DNA from: Meta bourneti
Lineage: Eukaryota > Arthropoda > Arachnida > Araneae > Tetragnathidae
Direction: 5' to 3'
DNA: 64,000 bases
NCBI GenBank assembly: GCA_933210815.1
Contig: OW119931.1
Span: 24,776,004 to 24,840,003, forward strand
In this document: one piece after another, positions 58,790 to 64,000 of the stretch
Layout: each line of letters opens with the position of its first letter
Position numbering within the stretch: position 1 is the first letter of the stretch
The notes under the pieces: generated by a model
The model's input: only the letters and a program-made list of their open reading frames with translations
Database searches by the model: none
Told to the model about the DNA's origin: nothing
Program-made: the position numbers and the translations under genes

Positions 58790-59545
58790 TTCATGGATGT
58801 AGATAAGAGCGCCCAAAACCGCGTGGTCCCCTTTTCATGTCTATATATATAGCACGTCACGCTGACGCCACACGAAACCGTAAACAAACACTTAGTCTGA
58901 CGTCACGACTACGTCACTGCACGATCTTCCCCCAAAAAACTTTTTCGCGGGAATCTCTTCCGGGTTTTCGGCAAATCTACACAACAATAAAATATATGTA
59001 CAGACCACGTGGAGAGGAAAAAATCCCGTTGTAGTACGCTCGCGGGGGAGCGGAAAAACGCTGAAAGGGGGGGGGGTCCAGACCACTCCCCCCTTCCCAT
59101 AGCGGAGGTTCGAGGGGGAGGGGCTTAGCAGATGCGCGTGGCTGACGCGCGTCGGATGGGGGAATCCCGAGATTTAGGATGTCTATGTGGGTTAAGGGGT
59201 CGGCACAAAGAAAGAGGGGGCTTCTAGATTTCGGCGTTCGAAAGAGAAGAATGGAAGCTCCTTGAGACTTCGGCGGTGGCACGGGATGTTCGAGGTGATT
59301 GTTCGGAGAAGTTCCGTTTTTTTTCCCTTCGACAGCCGCGTGGATATTTTGAGGAATACGAGCGGATTTTTCTTTGCTTTCTTCTTTTTTTAAAGACTTC
59401 TTTCCGACGGGGCCCTTCGAAGTAAGACGGTGTTCGTCGCTCTTCTCTTTGCGATGGATATACAGTCTCGAACGTTCCAACGAATTCGGTTATGTAACAA
59501 ATTCGTTAGCGCGTTCGACGACCACCCTCGAAAGAATCCGATTGG
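58790..59545. promoter_or_regulatory. CpG-rich block with TATA and clustered CRE sites, best promoter candidate
   Basis: A TATATATATAGC box is at 58843-58853. Four CRE or half-CRE sites lie within 65 bp: CGTCA at 58855-58859, TGACG at 58863-58867, consensus TGACGTCA at 58898-58905 and CGTCA at 58912-58916. The next 600 bp are strikingly CpG-rich (CTCGCGGGGGAGCGG, GCGCGTGGCTGACGCGCG, CCGACGGGGCCC), unlike anything else in the window. TATA plus CRE upstream of a CpG-rich segment is what a promoter and 5' leader would look like. CREB/ATF binding is known for TGACGTCA; use here is inference. Transcription direction cannot be decided. Confidence 0.45.
58977..59480 (-). other. 167-codon open frame in the CpG-rich block, probably not a gene
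   Basis: The longest frame in the window. The translation starts MERSRLYIHRKEKSDEHR, is lysine- and serine-rich for about 60 residues, then proline- and arginine-rich (PPPKSQGAS, EPPLWEGGSG). There are no domain, signal peptide or membrane segment. Other long frames overlap it on both strands, as expected where GC content removes stop codons. A small exon cannot be excluded, but nothing positively supports one. Confidence 0.12.
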
Positions 59546-59548
59546 TTT

Positions 59549-60006
59549 TGGAGCCCGGTTGGTAGAGTAGCTGATTAGGGACAGGAGGGTTGCGAGTTCG
59601 GAACTGGATGCAACCGAAGACCGTTGTGTACGTGGGGGCTGGGGCACGTTGAATCTTTCGTGGCCTCAAATGTTCTAACGTTGGCGAGGTGTGGAAGTTC
59701 GGAGAGTCGAGTGCCTGTTCAGGTGTGACCTCGTCGTATGATCATGACTCAAAATGGCATGGTGTTGTCCTCGTATCTTTGCCTCCGGGATGCAAACCGG
59801 TCATGTCAGGTATTTAATTAACGTCGCACAGCAGCAACACAACGGGCTATTGGTCCGGGGTCAACCCCCTAAGGGAAAGATCCGAGAACACTATCACGTA
59901 ATTTTGAACCACGGTCAGATGCCGAGGTTAGGATGCATCCCGGACCGTCGCCAATAGCCCGTTGTGTTGTTACAGTGCGACGTTAATTCAACTACCTCTA
60001 CCTACC
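59549..60006 (+). mobile_element. SINE family B with an antisense family B fragment nested inside
   Basis: Plus-strand element: head GAGCCCGGTTGGTAGAGTAG, B-box region GCGAGTTCGGAACTGG, body (GGCCTCAAATGTTCTAACG, CAGGTGTGACCTCGTCG), up to about 59794. An antisense fragment of the same family (59795-59930; TATTTAATTAACGTCGCAC to GTCAGATGCCGAGG) interrupts it. The plus-strand tail then resumes at 59931 (ATCCCGGACCGTCGCC, GACGTTAATTCAACTACC). GGATGCA lies on both sides of the nested piece (59788-59794, 59931-59937), as a target duplication would. Confidence 0.85.
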
Positions 60007-62193
60007 GATTGCTTTTTGCGACAAGTCTCGCTGTAGGATCGTTGACTGTGCGGAGTTGTTCGTTAGAGTGGCATTGCTTCGAACCGAGCAGTTTTCTCTT
60101 CTGCACGCTACAGCAGCAATGTGGACTAGCACTGTTCGCGAATACACTTCAAACACTGGATAAGCGACAGTCTACATACCATCCACATATGAAGCTGGCT
60201 GCATCACAAGTAACAGTTCACCCTTGTGTGTGTGACATAGATTTTTGTCGGTTCTCATGAGACTATTTCTGCGTCCTGCACAATCATTTTATCTGTAGAA
60301 AGACATAAGCAGGAATGTGTTTTCAAACTGCGATGCTTCAAGTGAGTTGTACATTGCGGTTCCGACGAAAAGGCAGTCGACATTGATTTTATCAGCTTTT
60401 AAATAGGTGTGAAAGTTCTGTAGGAGAAGGCTGCCATACGCAAAAGCATGGATGGAAATCGCCGTGGATAGTTTCATACAACTCGTTACCAATGCTGTCG
60501 CTTTCGACACTGAACGATAAACTTTGAACCAGAATCCATGCCAAAGACACTCGTTGTGAAAGTGCTTTGCTTACGTTACAACCTATCACCTAATTTGAAG
60601 AATAGACTCATTCAAAATCACGTGGCTTGACAACCAACTAGCGGGATCTGGACTGTATCAGAAAGAGAAGAAACAGAAGAAGAATATGACTCACGCAAGT
60701 GGCCTTATAATGAAAAAAGGATGCTATTTATATCCACTTTAGGCCCGAAGGCTTCGATTTAATTAGTTCTGTATAGCAAAAACAATAACCTAGAGCTACT
60801 CATAATCTAAGTGTAAGAATTAGATTTATATTGTTAGTCATCGATGGTGTTAAATTAAAATTCTACACTGAGAATCGTATATAGCAAGTAAGAATAAAAG
60901 AAAACCATATGAGAACAAAGATAAAAAATACTATTAATATATTACATAAATTATAAAATATGAGAATGGTAAAAGAATGATAATATTAGATAGTCATAAC
61001 TAAGACAGACGGAATAATAATTATATTTGTGAGAAATAGTAGGGCTGTCATAAGAGTGTGTAATGAGAAAGAAGTTTTAAGTAAAAAATGAATACGTTTT
61101 AAGAATGTCAGAAGAGAGGAAACAAACATATTACTAAAGAGTTTGTATTTTTTAATAAAATTGCCCCATGTAATCATGGGAATTTATTAAATTTAAAGAT
61201 ACAGTCCAAAAGCAGTCGTATCCCAATTGTGAGAGTTCTTTGACTGGACAGAAATTTGTATGAACATCACGTTTGGACAGTAACTTCTACTTTGTCTCGG
61301 TAGACCCGGATAGTTTTCTTGTCATTTGTTGGATTTGTTTTGTATAATACTCAACATGTTACGGCTCTTGCAGTTTCTCCCATTCTTCACAATACTACTG
61401 AATGTAGGAAACTCTTACAGACAATGAAGGACAGCGGCAACTTCAAAGAGTGTCTGCACACTTCTGTTTGGAAGGTAATGAGATTGCTGCTTATTGGCCA
61501 AGAAAGACGCCACCACCTTTAAAAGTAGTGTCTTCCGTGATGTCGAATTCTACCCTTCTCTAGAATTGAACATATGCTCTGAGAAGTTTCACCAAATGAC
61601 TTTAACTTTGACCAAGAGTTTGGGTGCCTTCTTCTGACTTAGTCACAAATTCTGAGACATTTTCTTAGTATTGACACTCCACTCTTAGAGTATTTATACA
61701 ATGCAATATTTACTCGGAGTGTTACTGACGTGTAAAACTGATCATCAGTATTCGGATGCGTACAACCACTAAGTGCTTTAAATTTAAATTTCAGAGATTT
61801 CGAAATGTCAGAGGGTTAATCCTCTATAGGATGCATACGCATATTATCACATCTAACCAGTTTTGACCTTCTTTTCCAACAGAATCTTTCCTAGGATTTT
61901 TTCTAACCAATCGATGTAGTAATTTAGTGACTATGTTTGTGTTGTGGGATAAAAGCAATACTGTCCTCTCGGAAATCTCGTAACATTCAGAGGGATATAT
62001 GCGTAATTTCAAATAACTGGCATTTGGAACAATCAGTATCGCTACAAAGTACTACAGGAGGTCAAAATTGACCACACGTTCATCATAATACCACTATGAC
62101 TTGTCAGAAACCAAAGAGAACAAGTATCGTCTGTTTTTCGATTGGACCAGGCATTTCGGTAGGTAGAGGGTAATAATTCGCATCTGTAAAAAT

Positions 62194-62227
62194 ATCTGCA
62201 AAGATTTTCCAGAAAATCTTTGCAGAT
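62194..62227. repeat. Perfect hairpin, 15-bp stem, 4-base loop
   Basis: ATCTGCAAAGATTTT at 62194-62208 is complementary to 62213-62227, with loop CCAG. Confidence 0.9.
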
Positions 62228-62703
62228 CTGCTTACAGAAACACAGGATAAAAGGTTCACCAAGACGCTAATAATTACAAGAGGGAAAAATTTGAAGGTTG
62301 GTATGATTATAGACTACTGGTAGATGTTACAATGTGAAAATTTAGAAGTATCTGCTATATATCACATAAGAGAAAGAGGAAACAAACGCAGTTTTACTAG
62401 CAAAAAAAGGACTTGTCACTTAAAAGTATAAAAAATAATTCTGTTTTGATGCCATCTGTAAAGAATATCTATTATTGTTTCACTGAAAATATTTTATTTT
62501 TTACTTTTCAGAATCAAGGTCATCTTGCGCAATAAAGCCAAATAACCCAACCAATCGTTCTTAAGCTCAACGGACCAAATAAACCAGTATAAAAAATGCT
62601 TACACATATTGTGAAAAATTGCATCACGGCAAAAAATAAAAGTATCCTTGGGAATCACCCTCCTCCAAAAAAAACCCATAGAACTGGTATAGCCTAAAAT
62701 GTT

Positions 62704-62757
62704 TTTTTTTTCAACTTAAACTTTGCAAGAATGTTTTTTCAACTTAAACTTTGCAAG
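62704..62757. repeat. 28-bp tandem duplication
   Basis: TCAACTTAAACTTTGCAAG occurs at 62711 and 62739 with matching T-rich lead sequence. Two near-identical copies, so recent. Confidence 0.92.
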
Positions 62758-62864
62758 GAAGTTATCTTTATTTTGATTTATACGCTCAAATGCCTGTTAT
62801 TAGTTTCAGGTTCTCCCTGACGGCTCAAGAGCATCTCAATAAAAAATATTAGAGGCGAAAATAT

Positions 62865-63152
62865 GTAGTTAATTAACTTCGCACTGGAGCAGCACAACAG
62901 GCTATTGGCGACCGGGATCAATCCCGAAGGGAAAATCCGAGGACAACACCAAGTAATTTTTAACCACGGTCAGATGACGAGGCAATATTTGAGCAGGCAT
63001 CCCACTCCCCATATCCACACCACACCAAAATGAGGACTTTTGAGGCCACGGCAGATTTAACATGCACCAGCTCCCGTGTACGGTCTTTGGCTGGACCTAG
63101 TTTCTAACTCGTAACCCTCCGGTTGCTAATCCGTTACTCTTCCAACTTGGCG
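62865..63152 (-). mobile_element. SINE family B, near full length
   Basis: In antisense: tail (GTAGTTAATTAACTTCGCAC), body (GCTATTGGCGACCGGGATC, CACGGTCAGATGACGAGG, AGGCCACGGCAGATTTAAC) and head (GGTCTTTGGCTGGACC, CCGGTTGCTAATCCGTTAC). The last few bases of the head are replaced (CAACTTGGCGTG). Confidence 0.9.
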
Positions 63153-63630
63153 TGAAAATATGAATCCAACATCCTACTAAAAATCTTTTAAATTAAGAAA
63201 AGGTTTCTGGGTTTCACAAATTTTATATGCACATGCTCCCTGTACTCATGAGAGGGTCCATGAATATAAAATGCTCATTGGTCACAACAAAATTTTTACA
63301 GATGATATTACATTTTCTGTCAAACTAAATATATGTGACGGTAATGTTTCTGTGGTGATACGTGTTTCTTGTACATAGTCTGAACATAGTCAGATTGTTT
63401 TTTGATACGATTCAGCACTTCACCGATAAAAACTTCTAAAAATAAAATCCGAATCGATATATGATTGTTCATTAACCAATACCAATTAGATTACTCTCTG
63501 AGCTTCTGAGATTTCCGAGTAGAATAGTATTGCCTTCGCCCCAAACGACACTTAATGACTAAATAACTACATCTCGTTGAAACAATCCACGGATTCTTCC
63601 AACTATTAATTTTTTAATTAATTTATTTAT
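63153..63630. other. Gene-free AT-rich stretch
   Basis: About 480 bp with no feature recognised. Confidence 0.55.
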
Positions 63631-63633
63631 TTG

Positions 63634-63850
63634 AGATTGAAAGAATCAATGGATTCTTTCAATCTTTTAAAAGATTCTACTGGTCCTTTAAAAAGAATAT
63701 AATTCCTTGGAACGTTTCGATTGATCCTTTCATTAGAATAGAATTTTTGTAAAGATATTTCGATTCTTTCCTTAGATAAGAATACTTTAGAAATATCCCA
63801 TTGATCCTTTCTTTATAATAGAATCCTTTGGAAATATTCTATTGGTCAAA
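63634..63850. repeat. Hairpin followed by a ~40-bp degenerate tandem array
   Basis: AGATTGAAAGAATC at 63634-63647 is complementary to 63652-63665 (loop AATG). Then four units of about 41, 43, 37 and 41 bp start near 63680, 63721, 63764 and 63801. Each has a TTGATCCTTTC-type start, an AGAATA word and an AAATATTTC-type end. The hairpin arm shares the ATTCTTTC word with the units, so it may be an inverted unit. Confidence 0.75.
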
Positions 63851-64000
63851 CAGGTCAAAATTAATTAGAAGCCACTCTAGGAAGATTGCATGATGAGAGT
63901 TGGAATTTGCTCGTGAACCAATCAAAGAATTGCAGAGTTAGACGCCAAAAGTTACCGAAACGGCGACAAACTAAATTTTAAGGCAACCCCAATGTGTATC

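Larger units (their letters stand above)
60007..62860. other. Gene-free stretch; first part of moderate complexity, unclassified
   Basis: 60007-60620 is less AT-rich than most of the window and may be an old element or exon-like DNA. Overlapping frames of 65-98 codons on both strands show no family. At 61319-61480 a 67-codon frame ends near AAGGTAATG, which resembles a splice donor, but no convincing acceptor or protein family accompanies it. Beyond 60720 the sequence is AT-rich. A hairpin (62194-62227) and a 28-bp duplication (62704-62757) are listed separately. Confidence 0.45.

Noticed and set aside
58977..59480. 167-codon frame as a confident gene
   Set aside because: It lies in CpG-rich DNA where stop codons are rare, overlaps several other frames, and has no domain. 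Kept only as a low-confidence entry.
60007..60620. Retroelement coding remnant
   Set aside because: Translations on both strands gave no recognisable reverse transcriptase, integrase or transposase motif, so no class was assigned.
61319..61522. Exon-like frame ending near AAGGTAATG
   Set aside because: One donor-like word is expected by chance; no acceptor, no recognisable protein and no adjoining exons were seen.

Overview
The window reads as AT-rich, non-coding nuclear DNA from an animal. There are no bacterial-style gene runs. Open frames are short and scattered, and none shows a recognisable domain. Instead there are tRNA-derived SINEs, palindromic MITE-like elements, satellites, microsatellites and long featureless AT-rich stretches. 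I think an arthropod, possibly an arachnid such as a spider, is most likely, but that rests on general resemblance of the repeats and was not checked by search.

Layout. 1-1228: a four-unit, 235-bp tandem array built from the 3' part of a SINE, with a diverged SINE copy beside it. 1240-8160: AT-rich, with a more complex block at 6160-7130. 8165-10400: a truncated SINE, a GC-rich patch and a TACGTA-type repeat. 10560-12720: a complex block, then a SINE-derived composite holding a 113-bp minisatellite. 12720-23380: AT-rich, with two adjacent SINEs (15778-16352) and a CpG-containing block (16560-17660). 23390-28030: GC-rich repeat patches, two MITE-like elements, one complete SINE and a degenerate ~149-bp tandem array. 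28030-40930: about 13 kb of nearly repeat-free AT-rich DNA. 40930-42600: a complex block with GCCAT and GAGAG clusters and a consensus CRE. 42670-48000: the densest repeat cluster, including a chimeric SINE and a diverged local duplication. 48000-55200: AT-rich DNA, a TAATATTATAATAC array, a ~198-bp satellite-like array and the largest MITE. 57620-60010: several SINEs around a CpG-rich block with TATA and CRE motifs (58790-59545), the best promoter candidate. 60010-64000: unclassified sequence, one more SINE and a small ~40-bp tandem array.

I assign three informal SINE families. Family A has an A-box TGGCTCAGTTGG and B-box GGTTCGATTCC head and a body ending in a GCAGCTTGGCC...CCATAAAAC motif. 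Family B has the head GGTAGCCCAGTTGG and a CTAC-repeat tail. Family C has the head GGTCTGGTGGTCAAGG. Two of these families also supplied the monomers of local tandem arrays. Five MITE-like copies carry CCCTC termini, TTAA-like flanks and the 16-bp palindrome GACGAGATATCTCGTC, which suggests a piggyBac-type origin.

I found no protein-coding gene I can defend and no new multi-gene system. The window is best read as intergenic or intronic DNA. Its interest lies in how its repeats arose and in a few candidate regulatory blocks.
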